Source: Gnetum montanum (taxonomy: Eukaryota > Streptophyta > Gnetopsida > Gnetales > Gnetaceae). Taken from it: DNA of 64,000 bases. Where the stretch lies: the NCBI GenBank assembly GCA_015680685.1, contig MNCI01016373.1:30567-94566 (forward strand), in the 5' to 3' direction. Positions 12,110-24,808 of this stretch are shown here, piece by piece. Each line of letters opens with the position of its first letter. The stretch's first letter is position 1. Under the pieces are notes generated by a model. That model did no database searches and had not been told where the DNA came from. It saw nothing but the letters and a program-made list of their open reading frames with translations. The translations under genes were made by a program, and so were the position numbers.

Positions 12110-14850
12110 GAGAAATGTCCAAGGAGAGGGTGAGGGAAACAACAACAACAACTAGTGGAGTTGGAAACAACTTGAGATGGAATCTATTCGATAAATTCCT
12201 ACCATAGAGATAGGATGGCCTGGGAAAGATGAAGTTTCTAAACCCAAGTTAAACCTAGAAGTCACCCTTACAGAGACATGCTTGGAGAATATCCATAGCA
12301 AATAAGTTTAAAGCATGATCTTCAAAGAATTAAACTTTGAACTATTCCTTGAATTCACTCCTAAATGCACTCTTATGAAGTCTATTTGTAAGAGTCCCTA
12401 CTTTGGCCCATCATTTTCAGTAGTGGAAAATTTTACTTTGATGAGACATATCTTTTGGAATAATTTCAAAGGAGATGCCATAGTTAAAATTAAGGATACT
12501 ACCATCTCCTACATGATGAAGGCCTAAGAATTGCCAAATATAGGAGCAAAGATAGTGAAAGACTCAAACTAGGTGGAGTGGATGTAGTAGTGCTATGGAG
12601 TGGATAGTAAGGAGTATGGTATCTTAAAAAAGATACATATGTTCTACTTGAAGATCATAGCACTAAATTTAAACTCAATAATGTAATCAAGTAAAATCAC
12701 ATCCTTCTCTACCTAGGCATGTGTAGCTCTAAGTAAAAAATTCATAGTTACTATACCCCAATTGTTCTTCTTTAAGATTGAATAGAGGTTCAAGAAAAAT
12801 AAGAAGGACAAGAAGACACTTTTCTTCTTGTGCCTTATCAAAAAACTCTACAAAAGGAAAGGAATAGTTTGCTACTTGAATAATGTGATTTTCACATGGC
12901 TTCTACCACATCATGGCAGGAGATGATGAAGGATAAGAAACCTTCTAAATTTTAGGAGGAAGAAGCATCACCACCACTAGTTTGTAACACAATAGGAGCT
13001 AAATAGTATTTATGGTAATTTAGGAAGTAGTATTAATAGCAAGCATATGGTCATGATGATGAGCCATCTACTTATCATCTAGCCCTAAGCCATTTAAAGA
13101 AGGTTAATAAAACTATCAACTAGGCATCAGATGATTTCGGTAACCTATTATCCCCATAATGATTCTAAGCTGCTATTCATGCCAACCTTGTCATAGGGGA
13201 AGTTGTAGTATCCTTATCATCTAAGAAACTTCTTGAAATATGAGAAAAATACTACACAGTTCTTTATGTATTTGGAAGAAGGAGAAGATGCTACATTCCT
13301 TGTGATGCCACATGAGAGTCAATAGACAAAAATCAAGGTGGTCATAGATCAAATTAGAGAGGCTCTAAGGATTTCTACAATACTAATGTCTAATATTACT
13401 ATCATGGTAGATATTCAAGTATCTATAGAAACTAGGAGTAGGGGAATAACTACTATGTAGCACAAGGAGATGTAGAAGTAACTAGTGGAAATAAAGCAAC
13501 CAATTTTCAAGATATTTAATATTCTAGAAGATATTTTAGACACCTATTTCAAATTACTAGAAATAAGGAGCAAGATTATAGTCAAAGAACCAAAATAATA
13601 GCTTTAAAAGGCCACCACCATCAATCAATAGTTAGTCATCTAAGTTATCGAACTCAGAGCCCTCTTGGAAAATCCAATCATCTTTAGACTAGAGATGATA
13701 AGGAATAAAGCTTTTCAAAATATTTAGAAGCAATAGTGCATATTAGAGGAGGGAAAGAAGAAGGTCATCTAGGATGCAACATTATCTGATGTAATATTAT
13801 ACATCACTAATAATAATCTCATCTAAGTGTACCATGATAAAAAGAACCTGAACAAGGAAAATTGGCTTATAATTAAGGTATAATATCTTAAAAAATAGTA
13901 AGAATAGATGGAAGAATACCTTAAGAAATAGTAGGAAAAAATTACAAGGGTGAATCAGGATGTTAGGAGGTTGGCCATAGAAAATAAGAATTTGTCAATG
14001 GAGAAGGTGCATACCATTTTCCAAAAGATAGCAATTGGGATCACCACCTAGAAAAAAAATTCATTATTACAAAGTAAAAAATTACTATAGGAACCAAGTT
14101 GGCATGCTCAAGGAGGTTAATGAGAAGAAAATTAAATTGGAAAAGGTAAAAATAAATGATTCCCTCCAATAGCTCCATCAACATGGTAATGCACAACAAC
14201 CCATCTTTAATAGGCTAAATGCATATAATCAAGTGAAAATCTACATGGAGGAGCTCCAAATAGAAGAGATAATAAGATACATGAAGCTAGTCAACCTTTG
14301 TAATGCAAACCTAGTGATGTTGACTATAGGATAATCAAGATCTAAAGTAGAAAAGTAGGTCACTAGCTCATACGTCCTATATGAGATAGGGTTTAAGCTC
14401 CATAAGGAGACTAAGAAGAAGCTAGAAGTAGTTAATGCAAAGCTTGAGGTTCTTATGTCTAAGTTTAAAGATCAACAATCAGTTCTAAAGAACCTAGCAA
14501 AGAGAATGATAGACCACTAGGAGATATAAAATACTATGTAAGCATTTGACATCAAACCCAAGAAATTTGCAACCTAGTTCATCAATGTTAAAGAAATATT
14601 TTTTACTTTGGCTTGTTCATGGGATGTGCATACACTGTTAAATCTATGTAATGTAACTAAGATGATAAATGATCCCCAAAGCAAGGAAGAGAAGATGAAG
14701 GCATTGTTAAATGCCTTTCAAATGCTAGATGTAATAGTAGTAGTAGTGTTGTAGTCTCGATCACTATTAAAACTAAGGCAAGAAGACCAATCACTAAAGC
14801 TGCAAAAGCCACCACCTCCTGGCACTACTTAAAATACTTTTCTTGGTGCA
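12110..14850 (+). pseudogene. Element A ORF3: extra post-pol protein with coiled-coil region (broken)
   Basis: An amino-acid-like signal runs through about 2.7 kb after pol. The first part contains a 70-codon open frame (12315-12527). The last part (about 13880-14600) is rich in Lys, Glu, Leu and Asn in a pattern that suggests a coiled coil, and it aligns in sense orientation with the minus strand of element D at 40960-42000. Shared segments include Met-Lys-Leu-(Val/Thr)-Asn-Leu-Cys followed by Asn-Leu-(Val/Ala)-Met-Leu. Near the end A and D share a Pro-Pro-Pro-rich stretch. Element B lacks this region. I do not recognise the protein. Athila elements carry an env-like ORF in this position, but I see no signal peptide or membrane segment that would support that here. 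Confidence 0.55.
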
Positions 14851-15047
14851 TTCTTCTTTTTGAACATAGCAGCTAGTTAAAATTTTTATTATAGAGTGTC
14901 CAATTTTGTTAAAACACATTATAATTATTTGAATAATTCTTTTGTAATTTGACACTCAAGTCTTGGTTATTCTTTTAGTCGATAAAGTCAATTAGATACT
15001 TTTTCAATTTTGGAAACAAATTGATTCAATTGTTGTTTACTTGAGGA

Positions 15048-15073
15048 TGTATTTTTAGTCAGTCATCAGAATA
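15048..15073 (+). promoter_or_regulatory. Element A polypurine-tract region (decayed)
   Basis: The bases before the 3' LTR (TTTAGTCAGTCATCAGAATA) line up with TTTAGTCATGGGGGTA before the B 3' LTR and with the D junction. The G run that would prime plus-strand DNA synthesis has mutated. Confidence 0.6.
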
Positions 15074-15885
15074 TGATGAAACATAAGTCATCTACATTGA
15101 TGAGTATGCATCAATGTAACCTCATTGACACTTATGCATTGATGCATCCTATGATGTGTTGACGTTGTCTAGTCTCTTGCCTATATAAATGAGCATGCAT
15201 ACTACATTTATAATACTTTTTAATCATTCAATAGCCAAACTCTTGTAGTTTTATTACTTAGAAGATAGAATATTTTTCCTCTAAGTACTAGTAGCATGGA
15301 TTGAAAAAGTTGTATAGATTTTTATTTGAGTACACTATGTACTTAGACACATCCATGCTGGTAATAAAATTGATATGTTTTTCATTGTATCATTTAGACT
15401 AGAACTTTGATTTATTTTCTTGTACTTTAATCTTAACATTAATTTATTTTTTCATTTTATTAGTTAAATATTTTATTATCCCACACATTAAGTATTCAGG
15501 CATGAGTACAACCACTTCAAGCATATGGTAATCCTAGCAATGAACACTTGGCAACCTAGTAATATTAGTATATGTTTAGGATATGTACAGAAAGTAGGGA
15601 ATGTATGCTTTATGTGAGGCTAGGTTAGATTATATTTTCATTCTTAGAGTGATTAGTTTAATATTTTAATATTTTAAATAACAATGAAAACCATTATATG
15701 TCTCAATCATACTTAACCATACCACTTGAGCTAACAAATGTTTTAATTGGGAAGATAAAAATTAATGGTCTCACACTTAGGTATCTAAGACATCCTAATA
15801 GTCATGTCCACAGAATTTAACCAAATTATGTGTAAAGGCTTGTAATCTATAGGATTAGATATAGGGTCCACTCTATTGCTCATTA
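15074..15885 (+). repeat. Element A 3' LTR
   Basis: This copy starts TGATGAAACATAAG and ends CTCATTA. A TATA-like TATATAAA lies at about 15182. It matches 3033-3873 along its length, including the block around TTGCCTATATAA and the block ending GGTCCACTCTATTGCTCATTA. The following GTAGG is the target duplication. Confidence 0.88.
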
Positions 15886-15890
15886 GTAGG

Positions 15891-18800
15891 TATGAAACTT
15901 TAGGTAACAAATGCATAATGCAATACCTAACCATGTAACTTATCAAGAAAATATAATGACTGAACTAGAAACTATATGATAAAATTAATACATTGTTATA
16001 ATGATACACTATCCATTATTTGTATCATCATAAGCATAAGACAAAGGAACAATTTGGTCCAATTTAATAGGTCCAATAGAAAAGAATACCAAGGTCATGT
16101 AACATAATCATCTAAGTCATAGCATATATATTCATATAAACACAAGTCTAATGTAATCCATAAGAAAACCTAAGTAATATTACAAGACTCTTCTACTCCA
16201 TATGCTCTAGACTATCTACCTATAAATAAAAACTATTAGTCAACATTTTCATGTTTCCATTTCCAAATAGTATTGTTTCATAATCAAGATAGTGTCACTT
16301 TGTAAAAATATGTTGTAGTTATTATAACAAGACCTTTAGTCAAAGGGAATGTTATAATAATGGGCATGTATTAGAGATTAGGTTAGCATGGGGTGCCAAT
16401 GCTGGTAAAGGCAAGTAACATAGGCAGGTGAAGCAAGACATGAAGTGGACTAGTTACCCCTTCTTAGCCATATCTAAACCTAACCATGGTTACAATGTTG
16501 GGGTGCACTAAGGGATATATGTTAAAGGAATACATGAACACCCAAAGCATAATTCAAATACACATTTATTCTAATTTCTTTATTAATGTAGTTCTTTACT
16601 TCTACATTTTTCCTACTTTACAAATGTTACATATATTTGATGTATGCCATGACATCTAAGAATGAGATGTTACACACATGACTAAGTAGGAACTCTAATG
16701 TAAGACTTGAAAAATAAGATCATGAAGTTGGAGTTGTTACACTAGAATATTTATATTGCATCACACATTCAATACTCAAACCAAGTAATCATACTACATA
16801 CAAATACATCATATAATTAAGCTATTCCATATTCAAAATAAGAACTCACTCATCTTACCACCATAAAGTCCTAACCAATACATATAAGTTGTTATCATAA
16901 TTCAAAATATTAGATTGTTTTGCCTCATCATTCTTAGCATCAATGCCTTAATTGTTAATAACATAATTCATCCTTCTCAATTTTCATCTTAATTTCATGC
17001 ATTTGGAATTTTTTTACCATCAAGGCCATTGGGCCTTATAAATTTTTTACCATGTAGACTATTGTACCATACCTCAAGACTTTTGCATCAACTAGGTTAT
17101 TATATCATGCATGAAGAATTTTTACAATCTCAACCATTGGGGCTCAGAACCTTTTCATCATCCAATTATTTTTATCAACATATGATACAAAATATTTTTA
17201 CAAGTGTATTCTTCATAAATGACTCATAAGACATAATCAACAACATACATTGTATTTTAAGAAGTTTCAAAAAACAAGTCATAAATATTATCATCATTAA
17301 TGCAAAAAAATAATTCTTGGTGATGGAACACTAACATAATCATCATCAAAATTCAACAATGAATCCTAATCTATTTCACCTCATACTCAAACTAATTATT
17401 CAAATCTCAATGTATCTTTCCACACTTGCTTTTATAATAAATCACATCATACATTGCATCTACTATTATGACCCTCAAGAGGTTAGATGACAAAGCTAAT
17501 TTGAAATGATTGTTATAACATCCTCTTAATTTGAGATGATTGTATTATGTAACATAAACTAGTCAGTACAAATCTAGTTGACTAATTAAAAATAAAATCC
17601 AAAATAAAAATTATGTAACATGTGATGAACTCATTAATACTAGCTAGCCAAACTTGGAATAGAACTAGCGTGAAAACAATAAATATTATTCGTGTCAGCC
17701 TAACTAATAGGTTGCATGCACCACTAGAAAATCATAATTTAAAATAATTCAAACAATATAAAATCTACACAAAATCACTAAATCCATCAACCAAACTTGA
17801 AGCACATGAGATGTAAATAGATGTGCACTCTATGATATCATCTAATGAGACAAAAAGCAAACCAAATCTATATGTAACATCATTGAATTGGTTGCATTAT
17901 AGGATGTTCTACATATCTAAAATTCAAAGAAAATAAACTTATTGTAATATGATCTCACCATAATTTAATTTTAAATTTAATATTTGTACATAAAATATCT
18001 CTCCAACATTCAAAATATCAAAGATCATTCTTCATCATCACATTTCAATATCCAAATTTAACACTTCTATACTTGATCAAAAAGACATAAATAACATACA
18101 ATTTTGTATCAGTCACACATAAAAACATATATGCACAACTGATGGATTAAAATTAGAACAATAACTTGTAAGGAAATAATGTGAAATAAAACTATCAAAG
18201 AAATATAGTAAAGTAATTATATTATCTAAGTCAACCTAATCACTTACATAAATATAAAATTGAGTTCAAAGATATATAGAATAACTCTTTTTATTAATTC
18301 ACATGGCAAGTAAATATTTTAAGATGATTCCTAATTAATAATCTTATTACTAATCGAGTAAATAAAATTATCAATTTTGAATTCCAATGTGTAAAAATGA
18401 CAAAAATAAGTCAATGTATACATAGACACAACTTCTTAATTTGATGACCATAACTTAATCTCGCATTGATCATACTAAACCTAATTCACTTTTTTCTATG
18501 TAAAAATTAAAATAGTGCATATTAAAATTACATAATTGTCTTCATATGGTTCCAAATCAATTCAAAGATCTCTATTAATATTAAATATTTTTAAGGCTAC
18601 TTTTTCTATATTAGGAACTCACAATTAAATTCATTTAAGCATATGAAATCCTAGAAAAATGTACAACTATCTTAATCGATAGAATATATGATACACTACA
18701 TGCTCGAGGCATCAAATAAAATTAAGCATCACATCAATCACATCATAATAGTCATATCTAGAAGGGTGTTGAAATCCTAAAATAATTATAATATAGGTAT

Positions 18801-21130
18801 ACCCTAAGATATATAGTTTAATTAGAACTTTATAAATCAACATTATCCACTAGAATCAAACTCATGACTTGAAGCTTTTAAATGAAGACCTCATTGTTAG
18901 ACTTTATCCTATTGGAAAATAATCATCAAAAGATTATAAAGCCATAAAACACGTCTATCATCAATAGAATAAGCATAGACTACCATTACATAATTATCAT
19001 ATTAAATCTAACATATCACAAATAAAGCTATCAATGACTAATACATAAATGTCAAAAAAAATAAAGCTATTTCTAATATCATAAAGCATAAACATCACAA
19101 AAGAGTAACCAATTCAACAAGAATTCATAAGCCTTACATTTAACACATATTAACTAGATCAAGGTCCATAAACAAGGGTGTTACAACATGAAACTCATTT
19201 AGCCTGTATTTTAATCTTTAATTTGAAAATCAATTAATGTTCCTATTTGTCTAGCTTCATCTAAAAAATAAAGAAATGTTAGTAATTAGTCTAACTAGAA
19301 AATAAATCATACATGCTTTCTGTTGGATTCAAAAATAAGGATCATGGATATATGAATCAAGTAGAGGGGTTTACATTCTACATCAAAATGCTAGCATCTA
19401 AAACACATATCAAACATGCATAAAAAAGTAATAAATAAATAATAATTAAAACAACATAAAATAGAACTCCTACTTCTACCATCACTAGTCTAAAACATCA
19501 ATATTTGAATACTAGAACCATTTCTCAGTTTCAAATGTAAGTTAGTTAATTTAAAATTATCATTGACTACTCAACATAGATTAATATTAATTTTATCATT
19601 CATATTCAAGCTTTCTTGTAGAATTTATTAGCAATTTCATACATCTAGCATCAAGAAAATACCATTACACATCCTAAACTTCTAGAATTTGTGACTAAAG
19701 AGTCATTAAAAATTTATACTTTCATAATCAACCATCCTCTCCCTTGATTCTAGCTTCACTAAACAACATTATCATTTACCATTTAACTATAAAACTTTTG
19801 AACAAATAAAAACACAAAAATACTAGACATGAATACTATAATTTAGGTGGTGTGAAAGCATGTGTAATCAATTATAGTTCTTCTCCCATACATTACCAAC
19901 CATTTGTTATTAGTTAAAATTTTTAATTTTTAGTTTTTAAATCCTTGGCCATCATTCAACTTACTATGACACTCAAGTTTTCTTGGGTTTTTATTGAAAC
20001 TCTCACATTGTTTGATTTTAGTAGAAAAAGAATTCTCAACAATTTTTTGATACTTATCTCAGCTTAAATTATAGTTTGCACCTCTTTCCAAATCTTGAAC
20101 ATTGTTGAGATTTTTATTTTATTTTATTTTAGGAATTGTGATCTCTAGTTTTTAACAACTTATCATTGGGATTCTCTAGTCCATTGCTACTTGATCCTAG
20201 AAATCATGATATTTATTACAAGTTGGCCAAATATATTATGAAGTAAAAAATGATGAATTTTACAAGTCTTGATGAACTTAGAATCCACTATTAAGATCAT
20301 CAAATGTCACATTACATTTTTTTTTATCTATCTTTGCAATGAGTAGATACCAAAATGGGAAAATACAAGAAAAATAAGGAAGTAACCATAGAACTAAGTA
20401 TAAATTTGTTAACTTATGGAAAAATTAATATTAACATAATATAACATATAATAGAAACTAGTAATTTTTTCATAGAAACATGTGTCATAAAAATATCAAA
20501 ATATATAACTAGAGAGAGAGATAAATGGAAATAGCCATGTGACACCAGAAATACAAAGTAATGCATGTTAATAAGCTATTATACATAGAAATAAACCAAG
20601 CACCAAAACTAGAAATAAAACACTAGATATTTGAATTAGAAACAAGGAGAGAGTATGATAAATTTCTTTCCTCAAATATACTATTATGGAAATACTTCTA
20701 ATACTTGAATCCCACTAAATGGAGAGACTTTGAAATCTAACTAAAAAGAATACTATTACCATGATAGAATAATAGAAAGTAAAAGAAAAGAGAACCTAAA
20801 AATGGATTGGATAAGACTTATACTAATATTTGGATTCTATCTACTAAGACCAAATGATAATGAAATATTTCTTACTTTTCTATGTATTATAGAATATTTC
20901 TTCTCTTTGGTTCTCTTCTAGATATTAGCTACACAAATAAATATTTAATAATGATAAAGGAAATGAATGCTTATATAAAGGCAAATTCAACTAAGGTTGA
21001 CTCTCCTAATATTTCTAATGATTGGCTATGAACCAAAATTCTCTTAACGAATAAAATCCACTATCTTATTAAAACAATATATTTCACTTTTTCTTATGTT
21101 TTTTCCAAAATTAAATATTCACATTGTTAT
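15891..21130. other. AT-rich DNA, probably decayed repeats, no gene seen
   Basis: I find no retroelement protein motif and no long open frame. A 66-codon frame at 17029-17229 looks like chance. TGTTACA-type words that resemble the LTR ends of some plant chromoviruses occur at about 16669 (GATGTTACA) and 19178 (GGGTGTTACA), and a TGTTATAACATCC occurs at 17511. They may mark a heavily decayed LTR, but I could not pair two copies. Confidence 0.45.
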
Positions 21131-21139
21131 TGAAACTAA

Positions 21140-21480
21140 GTAGTGTGGTGGTTAGCTAATTAATGGCATAGTTTGGCTTTGAAAATGCTAACTCATGGGT
21201 TTAAGCTAACGATGAAACAAAATTAGGGGACCACCACTTGGAGTGATGGCAAGGAGCTTGTTTTTCAAATCATAAAACCTAAGTTTTAGGCTAGGAATAT
21301 CCACTTGAAAGAGTTTAGGCTTTTACTCATCCACCAATCCTTCCAAGACCCCACCTTGGTGAAATGAGCATTCAACCTATAGGTGATGATCCTTGACTAA
21401 AACTATGGATTCTTCAACTGTAAGATAAAAAGTTTAAATCCTTCTAATGCCACTATCTTCAACTATAACTTTCATTATAA
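21140..21480 (+). repeat. tRNA-like, possible SINE patch
   Basis: Two box A / box B-like pairs lie in tandem. The first is TGGTTAGCTAATTAATGG (21148-21165) with GGTTTAAGCTA (21198-21208). The second is TGGAGTGATGGCAAGG (21239-21254) with AAGTTTTAGGCT (21281-21292). Spacing within each pair (about 40-50 bases) fits an RNA polymerase III internal promoter. The box B sequences look like GGTTCGA-type boxes with C-to-T and G-to-A decay. No clear poly-A or T tail or target duplication is visible, so this may be a SINE relic or chance. Confidence 0.35.
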
Positions 21481-22039
21481 CACTAAAAAATTGATTAGAT
21501 TAAAATAATAACCAAACAAAGAAAAAAATGCAAAAAAATTAATGATAACATATAAGTAAGCATTAACATTCATAATATACTTAATATAGAACCCCCATTT
21601 ATTATAGCCACTTTATCCCATGATATCTATTCAAAAAAAATCTCAATAAGGTTAGTGCACATATGTATATCATATAAATATAATTATAAAACTTTAATTA
21701 TAGAAAGAAACATAAATATTAATTTTATCAATTCTAAATTTATTCTAACAATCACATAACATTACAGCATTAGTCCAAGATAAAGTCAAAGTACATATAT
21801 TGAATAAATAGAAATGCACATATTCAAGGTGTAAATGCATAACATAATAATGAGGTGGTCTAAGAGAAATATGTTCTAAAATATCTCCTTTATATAAATG
21901 ATTTGACATACTAAATGTATTTTTAAAATTATTATTCATGATTTTTATGGTTACGACACTTGTCCCAACCCTACACTCAGAAACACAATTAATATAATGA
22001 TAAAACCATTGTTCTAAAATTCCATAATAGCACATGTTA

Positions 22040-22468
22040 TTATTAGTTTATGCTAAGGAGAATCATCATATACCTTGAGCCTACTCTCTTTGAAATAGAT
22101 AGATTATGATGTAGGAGTACCTCCAATTTCTCGAATGTCTTTTCCAATATTTCTAATTATTTGAAAGTTTTAGGGAGTTTGTCCCTTAAATTTAACTTAA
22201 TGAAAAGTCCACATTAAGCATTTTGTAACTTGGATAAGAAACTGTAACTAAGGTATGGCTTGTAAGTGATTGTAGTCTAGAGTTGTGAACATGTATGGCT
22301 CATGGTGGCTTGTAGTGAGCCAAAACTCAATTTGTGAAGATGTTTTTAGTGGTGTTTTTCTTTCTACCTCATTTTACATGGAATTGGAAATTTTGATGTG
22401 CATTTTAGAGGTGGCTTTGAGGTTTAACTATTTAGTAGTAATTCATTAATCTCTAGGGTCATACCAAA
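22040..22468 (+). repeat. Element C 5' LTR remnant
   Basis: The last 130 bases or so (about 22335-22468) match 36121-36250 downstream of the C integrase, including TCATTAATCTCTAGGGTCATACC against TCATTAATCTCTAATGTCATACC. They precede a tRNA-iMet-type primer site. The left edge at about 22040 is uncertain because the upstream part of the other copy no longer aligns by eye. Confidence 0.55.
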
Positions 22469-22484
22469 ATTTGATATTAGAGTG
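22469..22484 (+). promoter_or_regulatory. Element C primer-binding site (tRNA-iMet type, decayed)
   Basis: TTTGATATTAGAGTG sits directly after the LTR remnant and resembles TTTGGTATCAGAGC, the common plant retroelement primer site complementary to initiator tRNA-Met. The mismatches are mainly G-to-A and C-to-T. Confidence 0.55.
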
Positions 22485-22639
22485 AATAACTAGAATGCTT
22501 GAGCATTGCATGAAATTTGTTTGATGTTTTTCATACTTGATTAGTGATCAAATTTTGGGGATAATGCCCAAATTATCTTGTAAGTAGGTATATTATGTTA
22601 GACCTACATTTTTTTGATTAAATATTTTTTTAATTATTT

Positions 22640-23877
22640 GGAAAATAAGGCTTCATAGAAGAAATTAATTTGGGCATTATATAAAGACATGGAAGATCTT
22701 AAAGATATCCTATAAGATGGTTGTGAATATTTTAGAATAATTAGATGCTAGAATTGATGCTAATGCAGGTTCATCTCAAAGAATAGATGATGGTGAAGAT
22801 TTAATTAACTATGAAGGTAAAAGGAGAAGAAGAAGATGCAAGAGAAGATGGTGAGAAGGCTATCCACTCAACTCAAGAAAGTACTAGATTCCATGCTCCA
22901 AGGTCTTAGAGAGGAAGAAACCCTAGTATTCTTGTGAGATCTCAAAGATCTCTCTTAATTATTCATTCCTCATGATTAAGATCATCAATAAATTTAGGTA
23001 TAGATGATGAGGATGATACAAGACTCACTAAAACAATAAAAAATACATCAAAGCTTCCATATGTAAAATGAAATTTCTTCAATCTAATAGATGGCTCACA
23101 TTTGTTTGAATCATGATTGAAGACTTTGTGAACAAAATCTTTGAATTAAAGGAGATATCCCTTCAACTTAACTTGTCAATTGCTAAGTCTAAACTTGAAG
23201 AAATGGCTTACATTTGGTGCAATAAGAAGTTCCAAGAATTCCACATGAAAAAGAAAAAAGATCCATGTTAAGGAATGGCTAGTCATGTAGTACATGTTAA
23301 GATAGAAATATAAGTAAATTAAGCAAAGACAAGACATAATAGGCAAGTTGAAGCATATTAGACAAGATAAAAAGGATGTGAAAGACTTCTACATTGACTT
23401 TTATCAATTGTTCCATCAGTAAAAGGTAAATTGAAGTGATTATGAGCAAGCATCTATATTTCTTGGTGGACTGAACATGCAATATTTACAAGAATTGAAC
23501 TTCTATGAACCTCAAACCTTAGATGAGGCTTATAAATTGGCTAGAAAGTTTGAGAATAAGCTTATTAGCTATGGAGAAAAGGAAAGGAATCATACAAAGG
23601 AAATGACAATGATTTCAAATGGGAGAAGGGATTCAAATCCAAGGAGATTAAGGAAGATCAAAAAAAGAAGAAGCATGACAAGAAGAACAAGAAAGAAATT
23701 GGTAAGTCAAAAGGGAACTCAAGAAAAGGAGGCAAGGGTTCTAAGGAAGAAAAGTCTTCTAAACGTTAATGTTTTAGATGTGGTGAAATTACACACAGGC
23801 AATGGGAATATCTACTTTAGAAGGTCACTAAAGAAAAAGAATTTTAAATCATGAACAATGAAGGTTCATCTAATTAT
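22640..23877 (+). pseudogene. Element C gag with zinc knuckle (broken, cut by element B)
   Basis: The 125-codon open piece at 23477-23854 and the frames around it carry a chromovirus-type gag end: a Leu-Asn-Phe-Tyr segment, then Thr-Leu-Asp-Glu-Ala-Tyr-Lys-Leu-Ala, then a very Lys/Glu-rich linker, then a zinc knuckle CFRCGEITHRQWEY at 23770-23811. The knuckle keeps Cys, Cys and His but has Tyr where the last Cys should be. The gene is then interrupted by element B at 23878-23882. Stops occur upstream (22640-23470). Confidence 0.72.
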
Positions 23878-23882
23878 GTGAA
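23878..23882 (+). repeat. Target site duplication GTGAA, left copy (element B in element C)
   Basis: GTGAA here directly precedes the B 5' LTR, and the identical GTGAA follows the 3' LTR at 33748-33752. Five bases is the usual duplication length for Ty3/gypsy integrases. Confidence 0.92.
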
Positions 23883-24660
23883 TAATGAGACGCGATATCA
23901 TGTACGTGATATCACAACCCACCATAATGTCTATAAATAAGAGGTGGCTTTCCCTGTTTTAGGCATCTAAATTTAGTCCCTTAGCCAAACTCTTGCATTT
24001 TTACCATTCTAGAGTTAGAATAATTTCCATGTGCCTGCAGTAGGAGTCTTAAAGTGAACAGATATTTATTTGAGGAAATTGTACCTGAGCACACATTTGT
24101 GTACAGCAATAAAGATGAACTTTATGATAAACCTTGCAGCATGTGGACTAAGCTAAATAGGATTTAATTACTGTTAAATGTTTAAATGCTTTCCTAGATA
24201 ATTAATCTCTCTCAACCCTTGACCCTCCTAGTTAAGTGCACTCAGTACGATCGCTTCGAGCACGTGTGTAACGCTTGGTAACCTAGTAACGAATAACGTT
24301 TAGTAATCCTAGCAGTGTTGCACTGGTTTAGGGTGTGTGTAGCAAGTGGGAACAGATACTGGTGTTAGGAAAATTAGAACTTAGTTAGTGAATAGTTAAT
24401 GGAAGTTAGTTACTTAGTTCTCTTCACCTTCCCCCATTAGCATAAGACATTAAAAAGATAAAAGATATAAAAATCATATACCTCAAGCTTACTTAACTAG
24501 ACAACCGTGACAATACAAGCAAGTTTGGGAAGATAGAAATTGATTAACCTTAAGTGTTCCATTAAGGTGTGTAAGCACTTTGTCCTTGGAGTTTGACTGG
24601 ATCGCACATGAGACACTTGTATTTGTATGATTGAGTGTAGGGGTACCTCGCCACTCATCA
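23883..24660 (+). repeat. Element B 5' LTR
   Basis: 778 bp, from TAATGAGACGCGATATC to CACTCATCA. A TATA box TATAAATA is at 23932-23939. Just upstream lies a single copy of a GCGATATC-rich unit that is present twice in the 3' LTR. CpG-type decay is visible relative to the 3' copy (GTGATATCAC here against GCGATATCG there). Confidence 0.95.
23932..23939 (+). promoter_or_regulatory. TATA box in element B 5' LTR
   Basis: TATAAATA, conserved in the 3' LTR at 33018-33025, about 50 bases from the LTR start here and about 84 bases in the other copy. It is the likely core promoter for the element transcript. Confidence 0.65.
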
Positions 24661-24680
24661 TTGGCACCGTTGCCGGGAAC
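24661..24680 (+). promoter_or_regulatory. Element B primer-binding site (tRNA-Asp type)
   Basis: TTGGCACCGTTGCCGGGAAC directly follows the LTR. It closely resembles TGGCGCCGTTGCCGGGGA, the complement of the 3' end of plant tRNA-Asp used by Athila-type elements. It is the cleanest of the three family copies (A at 3874, D at 61262-61282 on the minus strand). Confidence 0.85.
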
Positions 24681-24808
24681 TTAGTTGTTTGTGCGCTACG
24701 TAGAACATAGGAGATCATTCACATTGTTGGGATGCTAGAAAAAACCCTTAGGGTTGATCAAAAGAAAAAAAAAGACAACGGTAAAACAACACACCGAATA
24801 AGACAAAA

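Larger units (their letters stand above)
3033..15885 (+). mobile_element. Element A: old Athila-like Ty3/gypsy LTR retrotransposon with an extra ORF3
   Basis: Two related direct repeats of about 0.8 kb (3033-3873 and 15074-15885) bound a body with, in order, a primer-binding site, gag, protease, reverse transcriptase with RNase H, integrase, a spacer, an extra open reading frame and a polypurine-like tract. The flanks are GTAAG (3028-3032) and GTAGG (15886-15890), a 5-bp target duplication with one mismatch. Every gene is broken by stops and frameshifts. Gag, protease and pol align along their length with element B at 23.9-33.7 kb. The pol order (protease, RT, RNase H, integrase) fixes it as Ty3/gypsy. 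The wording around RT resembles the Athila branch by my reading; a tree would be needed to be sure. Confidence 0.88.

Noticed and set aside
21148-21292. Functional tRNA gene
   Set aside because: Only box-like words are present; no cloverleaf with acceptor and anticodon stems could be formed by eye.
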